Part shown: positions 7,075 to 15,145 of the stretch, in pieces
How positions within the stretch are numbered: the stretch's first letter is position 1
Layout: every line of letters begins with the position of its first letter
Assembly (NCBI GenBank): GCA_963742205.1
Contig: CAVUKZ010000002.1
Coordinates: forward strand, 124,001-188,000
Reading direction: 5' to 3'
DNA: 64,000 nt
From: WHSW01 sp963742205
Lineage (GTDB): Bacteria > Actinomycetota > Thermoleophilia > Solirubrobacterales > 70-9
The notes under the pieces: model-generated
Told to the model about the DNA's origin: nothing
Database searches by the model: none
The model's input: only the letters and a program-made list of their open reading frames with translations
Position numbers and translations under genes: made by a program

Positions 7075-8282
7075 ATCGGGTTCCTCTCGAGCACCTTCTT
7101 GCCGATCACCATCTTCTGGATCTCGGACGTGCCCTCACCGATCAGCAGCAGTGGCGCGTCGCGGTAGAGGCGCTCGATCTCGTACTCCTTCGAGTAGCCG
7201 TAGCCGCCGTGGATGCGAAACGACTCCTCGACGACCTCCTTGCCGGTCTCCGAGGCGAAGAGCTTCGCCATCCCGGCCTCGAGGTCGGAGCGCTGCCCCG
7301 CGTCCTTCATGCGGGCGGCCTTCATCGTGAGCAGCCGCGCTGCCTCGACCTTGGTCGCCATCTCGGCGAGCTTGAACTGGATCGCCTGGTGCTTGGCGAT
7401 CGGCTTGCCGAACGTCTTGCGCTCCTGCGAGTAGCGCAGCGCCAGCTCGAGCGCGCGCTGAGCGATGCCCACACCGCGCGCGGCCACGTTCACGCGCCCG
7501 ACCTCGAGCGCGTCCATCATCTGGATGAACCCCTGGCCGACGCCGTCCGGGCCGCCGAGGATGCGCTCGGGCGGGCACCGGTAGCCGCTGTAGACGAGCT
7601 CCGTCGACTCGACGCCCTTGTAGCCCATCTTCTTGATCTTCGGCGGGACCTCCAGCCCCTCGAAGTCGCCGGTGTTCGTCTCCGCCCACGGCTCCTTCTC
7701 GGTGATGAAGCAGGTCATGCCCTTGTAGGGCGGGTCGGCCTTCGGATCGCTCTTCATGAGCACGAAGACCACGCCGGAGCCGAGCCCGTTGGTGACCCAC
7801 ATCTTCTGGCCGTTGAGCTCCCATTTGCCGTCGTCGTCCTGCTTTGCGGTCGACTTGATGCCCTGGACGTCGGAGCCCACCTCGGGCTCGGAGAGCGAGA
7901 AGGCGGCGCGGATCTCGCCGGTCGCCATCTTCGGCAGGAAGTAGTCCTTCTGCTCGTCGGTGCCGAACTTCATCAGCAGATAGGAGCCGATGAAGTGGGT
8001 GTTGACGACGCCGGAGATCGAGATCCAGCCGCGCGACAGCTCCTCGACGATCATCGCGTACGTGGTGAGGTCGAGGCCCATCCCGCCGTACTCCTCGGGG
8101 ATCGTGACCCCGAACAGGCCGAGCTCCTTCATCTGCTCGACGATCGCCTCGGGGAACTTGTCCTCGTGGTCGAACTCCTCGGCGACGGGGATGATCTCGT
8201 TGTCGACGAACTGGCGCACCATCTCGGTGATCGCCTGCTGCTCGTCGGTCTTCTCCTGGAAACTCGCGGTCGCTACGGCCAT
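7071..8282 (-). CDS. Acyl-CoA dehydrogenase
   Basis: 403 residues, full family length. It opens FQEKTDEQQAITEMVRQFVD, then PEEYGGMGLDLTTYAMIVEEL, the FAD-side motif AAFSLSEPEVGSD, LNGQKMWVTNGLGS, the C-terminal helix block RVNVAARGVGIAQRALELAL with YSQERKTFGKPI, and RIHGGYGYSKEYEIERLYRDA, where the G-Y-G-Y-S and E-x-x-x-R-x-x-R-D-A segment is diagnostic. FAD-dependent alpha,beta-desaturation of an acyl-CoA; chain length is not deducible. It is the first gene of the minus-strand operon that continues with the SDR, two SCP2-like proteins, the glycosylase and the MaoC-like gene. Confidence 0.95.
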   Translation of the reverse strand: MAVATASFQEKTDEQQAITEMVRQFVDNEIIPVAEEFDHEDKFPEAIVEQMKELGLFGVTIPEEYGGMGLDLTTYAMIVEELSRGWISISGVVNTHFIGSYLLMKFGTDEQKDYFLPKMATGEIRAAFSLSEPEVGSDVQGIKSTAKQDDDGKWELNGQKMWVTNGLGSGVVFVLMKSDPKADPPYKGMTCFITEKEPWAETNTGDFEGLEVPPKIKKMGYKGVESTELVYSGYRCPPERILGGPDGVGQGFIQMMDALEVGRVNVAARGVGIAQRALELALRYSQERKTFGKPIAKHQAIQFKLAEMATKVEAARLLTMKAARMKDAGQRSDLEAGMAKLFASETGKEVVEESFRIHGGYGYSKEYEIERLYRDAPLLLIGEGTSEIQKMVIGKKVLERNPI

Positions 8283-8359
8283 GGCTCCTCTCGCGTTCGG
8301 ATCGGCTCTGAGAATAGCCTCGTGTTGCGCCCGCGGATGCGACCGGTTAGGGTCGCCGC

Positions 8360-8956
8360 ATGCACCATCGAACCTGGGGGGTCGGGTTGGGAGCGGTCTG
8401 CGCTGTCGTTGTTGCAGGGTTGCTCGTCACCTCCGCGGCCGCCGCTCCGCTTGTCTCGAGCACCTTCAACCGCACCGCCGAGGGCTGGCTGGTGGCGGGC
8501 GACTCCACGTCGGCGACCCCCACGCACGTTGCGACGGGCGGCAACCCGGGCGGCTACATCAGCGCGGAGGATTCCGTGGCGGGTGGGGTCACCTACTGGG
8601 TCGCCCCGGCGAAGTTCCGTGGTGACCAAGGGGGTGCGTACGGCGGTCTTCTGACCTTCAGCCTCCGGCAGGACAACGCGAGCAATCAGTTCGACGCCGA
8701 GGACGTGATCATCGAGGGCGACGGGCTGCGGCTCGTACACAACAATGCTGCCAATCCGGCGGTCGCCCCGAACTGGACGACCTACCGGGTCCGACTCCGC
8801 CCGGCGCAGTTCACGAAGTCCGGCGGACGGGTGACGGCACGGGACCTGCAGAACGTCCTCGGGTCGATCACCGATCTGCGCATCCGGGCCGAATACGTGA
8901 CGGGGGCGGATACCGACGACCTCGACAACGTCCGCCTGCTGCCGCCCGCACCCTGA
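8360..8956 (+). CDS. Secreted laminin-B (domain IV)-like protein
   Basis: 198 residues with an N-terminal signal peptide (VGLGAVCAVVVAGLLVTS followed by AAAA). The mature part matches the laminin B/IV pattern: STFNRTAEGWLVAGDS, TGGNPGGYISAEDSVAGGV, YWVAPAKFRGDQGGAYGG, LTFSLRQDN, VIIEGDGLRLV, WTTYRVRLRP, LRIRAEYVTGADTDDLDNVRL. The closing D-D-L-D-N-V-x-L is the strongest signature. In animals this domain is in extracellular matrix proteins; in bacteria it occurs in secreted proteins of unknown, probably carbohydrate- or surface-binding, role. It stands alone between two minus-strand operons, with a 77-base upstream gap. Confidence 0.8.
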   Translation: MHHRTWGVGLGAVCAVVVAGLLVTSAAAAPLVSSTFNRTAEGWLVAGDSTSATPTHVATGGNPGGYISAEDSVAGGVTYWVAPAKFRGDQGGAYGGLLTFSLRQDNASNQFDAEDVIIEGDGLRLVHNNAANPAVAPNWTTYRVRLRPAQFTKSGGRVTARDLQNVLGSITDLRIRAEYVTGADTDDLDNVRLLPPAP

Positions 8957-8963
8957 GCCAGAT

Positions 8964-10061
8964 TCAGTCGACGCGGGCGATGCCCGCTTCCGCGCAGCCG
9001 GCCTCGAGCCGGTCGAGCCCGAACGCGGACGCCGGCCCGAGCGCACCCGTGGCCTCCATCCCCTGCTCCAGCGCAGAGGTCGCCCCCCACGCGAGCACCC
9101 GGCCGGTGAACGTGTAGCCGTTGACGCCGCGCACCTCGACCTGCGCCAACTCGCGGCCGCCCTCGTCGTAGGCGATCGCGGTGATCGCCGACCCGGTCCG
9201 GTCCCGCGCGGCCTCGTCGGGGCCGCCCGTGGACGTCGGCACGAAGCGGTCGACCAGATGGTCGATCCCCGACTTCAGGCCGGGAATCCGCAGCAGCGTG
9301 TGGTTCACGGCCGACATCGCCTGCATCGCCCGCGCGTTTGAGAACCAGCCGAGGTAGACGTTGACCTCGCGCAGCCCCGGATAGAGCGCGGGCAGCGCGA
9401 AGTGCTCCGACGAGCCGACCGAGATCGCCTCGCGCGCCTTGCCGGCGGCCTCGAAGCTGCGCCTCCTCATCGCCCCGCGCTCCGTGCGGATCCCGCCCCG
9501 CCACGCGAACGACGGCTCGGTCATCGCCCCGGCGGCCGAGGCGCGCGTGCCGCCGCTCATCCCGCCGAGCCCACCGCCGGTGGTGAAGTAGCCGATGTCG
9601 ATCCGCGTCGCGGCCTCGCCCGCGTCGCGCAGGGCGAGCGCACCGGCGAGGTTGCCCGGGACCCAGTCGTAGCCAAACGCCGTCACCAGCGAGGCTCCGT
9701 TGCGCTCGGCCTGCGGGCCGTAGCGCTCGAACACGCTGCGGATGAAGGTGGGCTCGCCGGTCGAGTCGAGGTAGAGAGCCCCGGCGGCCACGGCCGCCTC
9801 GACCGCGGGGGCGCCGTGGCGGACGAAGGGCCCGACCGTGGCCACGATCACGTCGCCGGGCTCCACCAGCGCCCGAACCGACTCCGGATCGCCGACGTCC
9901 GCGACCCTTGTCTCTAGCTCGCCGCCCAAATCCCGCGCGAGGTCGTCGAGCTTCGCGGCGCTGCGCGCGGCGAGCAGCGGCCGCGCGCCGCGGGCGACCA
10001 GCGCCTCGGCCGTCAGCCGACCCGTGTAGCCCGTGGCCCCGAAGAGGACGATCCGCGCCAT
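8964..10061 (-). CDS. Saccharopine-dehydrogenase-like / trans-acting enoyl reductase family protein
   Basis: 365 residues. N-terminal Rossmann fold MARIVLFGATGYTGRLTAEAL with G-A-T-G-x-T-G, then LLAARSAAKLDDLARDLG, and the family block VIVATVGPFVRHGAPAVEAAVAAGALYLDSTGEPTFI. This N-terminal layout is shared by saccharopine dehydrogenase-like proteins and mycobacterial trans-acting enoyl reductases. The C-terminal half (GYFTTGGGLGGMSGGTRASA) resembles the latter group, which reduce polyketide-derived lipid intermediates. No polyketide synthase is nearby, so the substrate is open. The next gene upstream (GNAT) ends 4 bases before its start, so the two form an operon. Confidence 0.75.
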   Translation of the reverse strand: MARIVLFGATGYTGRLTAEALVARGARPLLAARSAAKLDDLARDLGGELETRVADVGDPESVRALVEPGDVIVATVGPFVRHGAPAVEAAVAAGALYLDSTGEPTFIRSVFERYGPQAERNGASLVTAFGYDWVPGNLAGALALRDAGEAATRIDIGYFTTGGGLGGMSGGTRASAAGAMTEPSFAWRGGIRTERGAMRRRSFEAAGKAREAISVGSSEHFALPALYPGLREVNVYLGWFSNARAMQAMSAVNHTLLRIPGLKSGIDHLVDRFVPTSTGGPDEAARDRTGSAITAIAYDEGGRELAQVEVRGVNGYTFTGRVLAWGATSALEQGMEATGALGPASAFGLDRLEAGCAEAGIARVD

Positions 10062-10065
10062 CGGG

Positions 10066-10518
10066 TCAGAGCTCCCAGCCGAACGAGATCGCCCGGTACG
10101 CGGCGCCCTCGCGCTCGTAGAAACGATGCGCGTCGGCGCGCGCCTCGGCCGAGTCGAGCTCCAGATGCGTGGCGCCGCGCTCGCGAGCCCAGTCCCTGGC
10201 GGCGCCGAGCAGGGCCGCGCCGACGCCCTGCGAGCGGCGCTCGGGATCCACCGCGAGGTCCTCGACCCAGGCCCGATAGCCGAAGCGGACGGAGTGGATG
10301 TCCTGGTAGGCCGTGCAGAAGCCGATCAGGGTCCCGGAGCCGCTCGCTGCGACCAGCACGCAGGCGTCGTGCGAGTCGATCGCCTCGCGCAGCGCGACTT
10401 TCGCCCGGCGCTCGTCCCAAGCGGACGGGCGGGAGCCCGGCGGCGCGAACAGCCACTCGTAGAGCGGCACCACCGCGCTCTCTTCCCCCGGCTCGGCGGC
10501 GCGGACGTCGAACACCAT
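10066..10518 (-). CDS. GNAT family N-acetyltransferase
   Basis: 150 residues, complete GNAT fold: MVFDVRAAEPGEESAVVPLY, strand VLVAASGSGTLIGFCTAY, then the acetyl-CoA loop AVDPERRSQGVGAALLGAARDWA, which contains the R-x-x-G-x-G/A signature (RRSQGVGAAL), and EARADAHRFYEREGAAYRA at the end. The substrate is not predictable. It is the first gene of a two-gene unit with the reductase downstream, divergent from the methyltransferase gene, with 37 bases between starts. Confidence 0.85.
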   Translation of the reverse strand: MVFDVRAAEPGEESAVVPLYEWLFAPPGSRPSAWDERRAKVALREAIDSHDACVLVAASGSGTLIGFCTAYQDIHSVRFGYRAWVEDLAVDPERRSQGVGAALLGAARDWARERGATHLELDSAEARADAHRFYEREGAAYRAISFGWEL

Positions 10519-10555
10519 CCGGGCAGCCTATTCGGGCCTCTCCTATGCTGGCCGC

Positions 10556-11467
10556 GTGCGACGCCGCCTCCGGGCCATGCTGGGACGGGCGTTCGCGACC
10601 GCCCGCGGCAGGCGGGCCTTCGAGACCCTGGCGGCGGATCTCGGCTACGACCTCGTCGTCCACGATTGGGCGAGCCCGATCCCGGACCTCGCTGCGATCG
10701 ACGAGGCGACCTGGGACCACGCGAGCGAGCTCGTCGCGCTGCCGCCGATGGACGCGTCGCAGCAGCTCGCGTACCTCGAGCGGCTGGAGCCGTTCCTGCG
10801 CGAGTTCGCGCCCCCGCTGACCGCCGAGGAGGCGCCCGCGGGGGCCTACTTCGCCCGCAATCAGTCGTTCGAGTCGGTGGACGCCGACCTGCTCTACGCC
10901 ACGGTGCGCAGCTCCCGGCCGCGGCTGGTGATCGAGATCGGATCGGGGTTCTCGACCCTGGTCCTCGATCAGGCCACTCGCCGCAACGCCGAGGACGGTG
11001 CGCCCGCGCGGCTGGTGACGATCGACCCCTACCCCTCCCCGCTGATCGCCCCGCTGGAGACGGAGCTGCACCCCGTCCGCGGCACCGAGGTGCCGCTGTC
11101 CGAGTTCGAGGCGCTCGAGGCCGGCGACATCCTCTTCTGCGACACCACGCACACGGTCAAGCTCGGCAGCGAGGTCAACTACCTGATCCTCGAGGTGCTG
11201 CCGCGCCTCGCACCGGGCGTGCTGGTGCACTTCCACGACGTCTTCCTGCCCTGGGAGTACCCGCGCAAGTGGCCGCTGCGGTCGCGCTGGTACTGGTCCG
11301 AGCAGTACCTCCTGCAGGCCTTTCTGGCGTTCAACCCGGCGTTTGAAATCCTCTTCGCCTCCCAGCTCGCGACCCGGGCCGAGCCCGAGCGGGTCGCCGC
11401 CTTGATCCCGGGCTTCGTCCCCGGCTCGAGCGTGCCGGCCAGCTTCTGGATCAAGCGGAGTGGCTAG
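10556..11467 (+). CDS. Class I SAM-dependent methyltransferase-like protein
   Basis: 303 residues from GTG 10556. The central block PRLVIEIGSGFSTLVL is the SAM-binding motif I (E-I-G-x-G-x-S), followed by ARLVTIDPYPSPLI (motif II acid after the second strand) and GDILFCDTTHTVKLGSEVNY (motif III), then HFHDVFLPWEYPRKW. This is the Methyltransf_24-like arrangement found in actinobacterial surface-polysaccharide and natural-product loci. The substrate is unknown. It is followed after 11 bases by malyl-CoA lyase on the same strand; functional linkage is not obvious. Confidence 0.75.
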   Translation: MRRRLRAMLGRAFATARGRRAFETLAADLGYDLVVHDWASPIPDLAAIDEATWDHASELVALPPMDASQQLAYLERLEPFLREFAPPLTAEEAPAGAYFARNQSFESVDADLLYATVRSSRPRLVIEIGSGFSTLVLDQATRRNAEDGAPARLVTIDPYPSPLIAPLETELHPVRGTEVPLSEFEALEAGDILFCDTTHTVKLGSEVNYLILEVLPRLAPGVLVHFHDVFLPWEYPRKWPLRSRWYWSEQYLLQAFLAFNPAFEILFASQLATRAEPERVAALIPGFVPGSSVPASFWIKRSG

Positions 11468-11478
11468 GCTTCCGCGCC

Positions 11479-12528
11479 GTGAGAAACCCTCGAGACTTCC
11501 TCAAGCCGCTCGCGATTGGTGCCCCGGACCCGATCACCGAGGTCCCGTTCGGCCCGTCGCGGATGATCCACTTCTTCGACGCCTCGAACCCCAAGATGGC
11601 GGCGAAGGTGCCCGACATGGCGAAGCAGGCGGACATCCTGCTCGGCAACCTCGAGGACGCGGTGTCGGTGGACAACAAGGTCGCCGCTCGCGAGGGCCTG
11701 GTGCGGGTCGCCAAGGAGGTCGACTTCGGCGACACCGCTCTGTGGTCGCGGGTCAACGACCTCTCCAGCCCGTGGGTGCTCGACGACATCACCACGCTCG
11801 TGACCGAGATCGGGGACAAGCTCGACGTGATCATGGTCCCGAAGGTCGAGGGCGCGTGGGACATCCACTACGTCGACCGGCTGCTCGCCCAACTCGAGGC
11901 GAAGGCAAAGGTCTCGCGCCCGATCCTGATCCACGCGATCCTCGAGACCGCCCAGGGCGTGGTCAACCTGGAGGAGATCGCGACCGCGAGCCCGCGGATG
12001 CAGGGGATGAGCTTTGGGCCGGCCGACCTCGCGGCATCGCGGCGGATGAAGACGACCCGCGTCGGGGGCGGCCATCCCGGCTACCGAGTGATCGAGGACC
12101 CCGACCCCGAGAATCCCGATGCTCCGCGGGCGACCGCGCAGCAGGACCCGTGGCACTACTCGATCGCGCGCATGGTCGACGCCTGCACGTCGGCGGGGAT
12201 CCTCCCGTTCTACGGCCCCTACGGCGACATCAAGGACACCGAGGGCTGCGAGACGCAGTTCCGCGCCGCGTTCCTGCTCGGCTGCGTCGGCGCCTGGTCG
12301 CTACACCCGGTGCAGATCGAGATCGCGAAGAAGGTCTTCTCGCCGGATCCCGAGGAGGTCAGGTTCGCCAAGAAGGTGATCGAGGCGATCCCCGACGGCC
12401 GCGGCGTCCACATGATCGACGGCAAGATGCAGGACGATGCCACCTGGAAGCAGTGCAAGGTGATGGTCGAGCTCGCCGAAATGCTCGCCAAGAAGGATCC
12501 GGAGCTGGCAGCGGCGTACGAACTCTGA
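11479..12528 (+). CDS. mcl: L-malyl-CoA / beta-methylmalyl-CoA lyase (HpcH/HpaI family)
   Basis: 349 residues from GTG 11479. It reads FLKPLAIGAPDPITEVPFGPSR at the start, then LLGNLEDAVSVDNKVAAREG, DDITTLVTEIGDKLDVIMVPKVEG, HAILETAQGVVNLEEIA, MQGMSFGPADLAASRRMKTT, and near the end GRGVHMIDGKMQDDATWKQ. This order and length closely follow the Chloroflexus-type Mcl, a Mg-dependent lyase that cleaves malyl-CoA to glyoxylate and acetyl-CoA and handles methylmalyl-CoA. The metal-binding Glu and Asp are in ILETAQG and LEDAV. A thioesterase follows after 7 bases; PEP carboxykinase and a succinyl-CoA-synthetase-like ligase lie just beyond. Direction and pathway in this organism are inference. Confidence 0.9.
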   Translation: MRNPRDFLKPLAIGAPDPITEVPFGPSRMIHFFDASNPKMAAKVPDMAKQADILLGNLEDAVSVDNKVAAREGLVRVAKEVDFGDTALWSRVNDLSSPWVLDDITTLVTEIGDKLDVIMVPKVEGAWDIHYVDRLLAQLEAKAKVSRPILIHAILETAQGVVNLEEIATASPRMQGMSFGPADLAASRRMKTTRVGGGHPGYRVIEDPDPENPDAPRATAQQDPWHYSIARMVDACTSAGILPFYGPYGDIKDTEGCETQFRAAFLLGCVGAWSLHPVQIEIAKKVFSPDPEEVRFAKKVIEAIPDGRGVHMIDGKMQDDATWKQCKVMVELAEMLAKKDPELAAAYEL

Positions 12529-12535
12529 TCGCTCG

Positions 12536-12937
12536 GTGGCCGCCGAGTTCAGACACTCGATCAGGGTCCGCTGGAACGAGTGCGACCCGCAGGGCCACGT
12601 CTTCAACGCCAACTACCTCGCCTACTTCGACATCGCGATGACCGAGCTCTGGCGCGAGCTCGGTGGCTACACCGAGATGGTCGACCAGTCGATCGACATG
12701 GTCGTCGCCGAGGCGACCGTGCGCTACCTCGGGCCGCTCGGGTTCGATGACGAGGCGGTGCTCGTCGTTCGCTCGGTGCGCTTGGGCAACACCTCGATGA
12801 CCAGCGAGCTCGCGATCGAGCGGGACGAAACCGCGGTCGCCGAGGGCGCCCTCAGGCACGTCTTCGTCGACACCGCCAACGGCGGCACGACACCGATCCC
12901 CGACCACCTCCGGGCCGGGCTCGAGCGCTACGCCTAG
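12536..12937 (+). CDS. Hot-dog fold acyl-CoA thioesterase (4HBT family)
   Basis: 133 residues from GTG 12536. The N-terminal block FRHSIRVRWNECDPQGHVFNANYLAYFDIAMTELW carries the 4-hydroxybenzoyl-CoA thioesterase signature with the catalytic Asp of E-C-D-P-Q-G-H-V-x-N. The strand VRYLGPLGFDDEAVLVVRSVRLGNTSMT follows. It sits 7 bases after mcl, so a malyl- or methylmalyl-CoA thioesterase role is an attractive inference but unproven. Its TAG stop lies inside a CTAG shared with the convergent PEPCK stop. Confidence 0.85.
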   Translation: MAAEFRHSIRVRWNECDPQGHVFNANYLAYFDIAMTELWRELGGYTEMVDQSIDMVVAEATVRYLGPLGFDDEAVLVVRSVRLGNTSMTSELAIERDETAVAEGALRHVFVDTANGGTTPIPDHLRAGLERYA

Positions 12938-14814
12938 GCCAGGCGCTGCTTCAGGCCGTCGAGCTGCTGGCCGATCTCGGCCGGGAGCTTGTCGCCGAAC
13001 TGGGCGAGGAAGGCCTCGACCTGGGGCAGCTGCGCCTGCACCTTCTCGGCGTCGACGGTGAGCAGGGCGCGCATGGCCTCGTCGGAGACCTCGAGCCCGC
13101 GCAGGTCGAGGTCGCCCTCGGCGGGAACGAGGCCGATCGGGGTCTCCACCGTCTCCCCCTCGCCGTTGCAGCGACGGAAGATCCACTCGAGCACGCGGCT
13201 GTTCTCGCCGAATCCGGGCCACAGGAACTTGCCGTCGGCGTCCTTGCGGAACCAGTTGACGACGAAGATCCGCGGCATCTCATCCGGATGCTCGCGGGCG
13301 ATCGACAGCCAGTGGCTGAAGTAGTCGGCCATGTTGTAGCCGCAGAACGGCAGCATCGCCATCGGGTCGAAGCGCAGCTCGCCGACCGCGCCGGCCGCGG
13401 CCGCCGTGGTCTCCGAGGACATCGTCGCGCCGAGGAAGACGCCGTGCTCCCAATCGAACGACTCGCTCACGAGCGGCTGCACGGTCGCGCGGCGCCCGCC
13501 GAACAGGAAGGCGTCGATCGGCACGCCCGCGGGGTCCTCCCACTCGGGCGCGATGGAGGGACACTGCGCCGCCGGTGTGGTGAAGCGGGCGTTCGGGTGC
13601 GCCGCGGGCTCCTGGCGGTCGGGCGTCCAGTCGTTGCCCTTCCAGTCGATGGCGTGCGCGGGCGGCTCGCCCGTCATCCCCTCCCACCAGATGTCGCCGT
13701 CGTCGGTGAGCGCGCAATTGGTGAAGATCGAGTTGCGCTCGATCGTGTCCATCGCGTTCGGGTTCGTCTTGTGGCTGGTGTTCGGGGCGACGCCGAAGAA
13801 GCCCGCCTCGGGATTGACCGCGTACAGGCGACCGTCGTCGCCGAACTTCATCCAGGCGATGTCGTCGCCGACCGTCTCCACCGTCCAGTCGGGGAGCGTG
13901 GGGATCAGCATCGCGAGGTTCGTCTTCCCGCAGGCCGAGGGGAAGGCGCCGGTGACGTACTTCACCTCGCCCTCGGGCGAGGTCAGCTTGAGGATCAGCA
14001 TGTGCTCGGCCATCCAGCGCTCGTCGCGCGCCATGGCCGAGGCGATCCGCAGCGCGAAGCACTTCTTGCCCAGCAGGGCGTTGCCGCCGTAGCCGGAGCC
14101 GTAGGACCAGATCTCGCGGGTCTCGGGGTAGTGGACGATGTACTTGTTGTCGGCGTTGCAGGGCCACGGAACGTCGTCCTGGCCGTCGGCGAGCGGCATG
14201 CCCACCGAGTGCACGCAGGGGACGAAGTCGCCGTTGGCGCCGAGCACATCGAGGGCGCGCTCGCCCATGCGGGTCATGATCCGCATCGAGACCGCGACGT
14301 AGGCGGAGTCGGTCAGCTGGACGCCGATGTGGGCGATCCGCGAGCCCAGCGGACCCATCGAGAACGGGACCACGTACATCGTGCGGCCCTTCATCGACCC
14401 GCGGAACAGCCCGCGCAGGTGATCGCGCATCTCCGCCGGGTCGCGCCAGTTGTTGGTCGGCCCGGCCTGGTCTTCGCGCTCGGCGCAGATGAATGTGCGG
14501 TCCTCGACCCGGGCGACATCGCCGGGGTCCGACCGTGCCAGATAAGAGTTCGGCCGCTTGGCCTCGGAGAGCTTCTCGAACGTTCCCGCGTCGACTAGCT
14601 CCTGACAGAGCCGGTCGTACTCCTCGGCGGACCCGTCACACCAGTGGATCGAGTCCGGCTGCGTGAGCTCGGCGATCTCCTCCACCCATGAGATCAGGCG
14701 CGGGTTGTCGGTCAGTTGCTTCGTCGCGGCCGTGGCATCGGTCAAGTTGAGCTTCAACTCCTTCGTTTCGCTGCGTTTAAATCGCACCGCTTCGGTGCGC
14801 GAGTGGGCGGCCAT
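12934..14814 (-). CDS. pckG: Phosphoenolpyruvate carboxykinase (GTP)
   Basis: 626 residues from ATG 14814; a later TTG start (LKLNLTDATAATKQL) is also possible because the first 20 residues have little family character. GTP-type PEPCK is clear: the P-loop GAFPSACGKTNLAML, the metal and R-loop segment VGDDIAWMKFGDDGRLYAVNPEAGFFGVAPNT, the guanine site WEHGVFLGATMSSETTAAA, and FCGYNMADYFSHWL. It converts oxaloacetate and GTP to PEP, CO2 and GDP. It faces away from the ligase operon across about 330 bases and converges with the mcl-thioesterase pair, so three C4-metabolism units meet here. A small hairpin (CGCACCG-CTT-CGGTGCG, 14783-14799) overlaps codons 6-11. Confidence 0.97.
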   Translation of the reverse strand: MAAHSRTEAVRFKRSETKELKLNLTDATAATKQLTDNPRLISWVEEIAELTQPDSIHWCDGSAEEYDRLCQELVDAGTFEKLSEAKRPNSYLARSDPGDVARVEDRTFICAEREDQAGPTNNWRDPAEMRDHLRGLFRGSMKGRTMYVVPFSMGPLGSRIAHIGVQLTDSAYVAVSMRIMTRMGERALDVLGANGDFVPCVHSVGMPLADGQDDVPWPCNADNKYIVHYPETREIWSYGSGYGGNALLGKKCFALRIASAMARDERWMAEHMLILKLTSPEGEVKYVTGAFPSACGKTNLAMLIPTLPDWTVETVGDDIAWMKFGDDGRLYAVNPEAGFFGVAPNTSHKTNPNAMDTIERNSIFTNCALTDDGDIWWEGMTGEPPAHAIDWKGNDWTPDRQEPAAHPNARFTTPAAQCPSIAPEWEDPAGVPIDAFLFGGRRATVQPLVSESFDWEHGVFLGATMSSETTAAAAGAVGELRFDPMAMLPFCGYNMADYFSHWLSIAREHPDEMPRIFVVNWFRKDADGKFLWPGFGENSRVLEWIFRRCNGEGETVETPIGLVPAEGDLDLRGLEVSDEAMRALLTVDAEKVQAQLPQVEAFLAQFGDKLPAEIGQQLDGLKQRLA

Positions 14815-15145
14815 TGTGCCGGACCGGGGGGCGGTACGCATCACGCTCGCCCCCGTCCCTGAGCCATTTGGCACTAAGTGATCCGCACCATCACAAGACT
14901 AACGCGCGCCGTCACCGCGCACGTGCGTTTCGACCAGAAGCCGCCTCAATACTTCGGCCACGACGCGCGGCTCGCCCGGGATATCCGGCGAGTCGCCGAT
15001 CCACCGCGCGATGAGAGCGGTGCAACTCGGCGAGTCGCCGACGTTGATCGCCGGCGGCAGCGCACTCCCGCGCCCTGGCGCGCGTGTGGTGCGCGGGATG
15101 TGATGCGTTTCACTAGGGTTCCGCGCCGCACACGCCGCCCCACCC
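14815..15145. promoter_or_regulatory. Divergent control region with two copies of a 13-bp palindrome
   Basis: This 331-base gap separates pckG from the sucC-like gene. It holds two exact copies of the palindrome CGGCGAGTCGCCG, at 14986-14998 and 15028-15040, with centres 42 bases apart (about four helical turns). Between them is a third inverted repeat, CACCG (15002-15006) with CGGTG (15018-15022). Such phased palindromes look like sites for a dimeric regulator that could act on both genes. No regulator gene is adjacent. Short minus-strand ORFs across the gap show no family features. The basis is sequence symmetry only. Confidence 0.45.
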
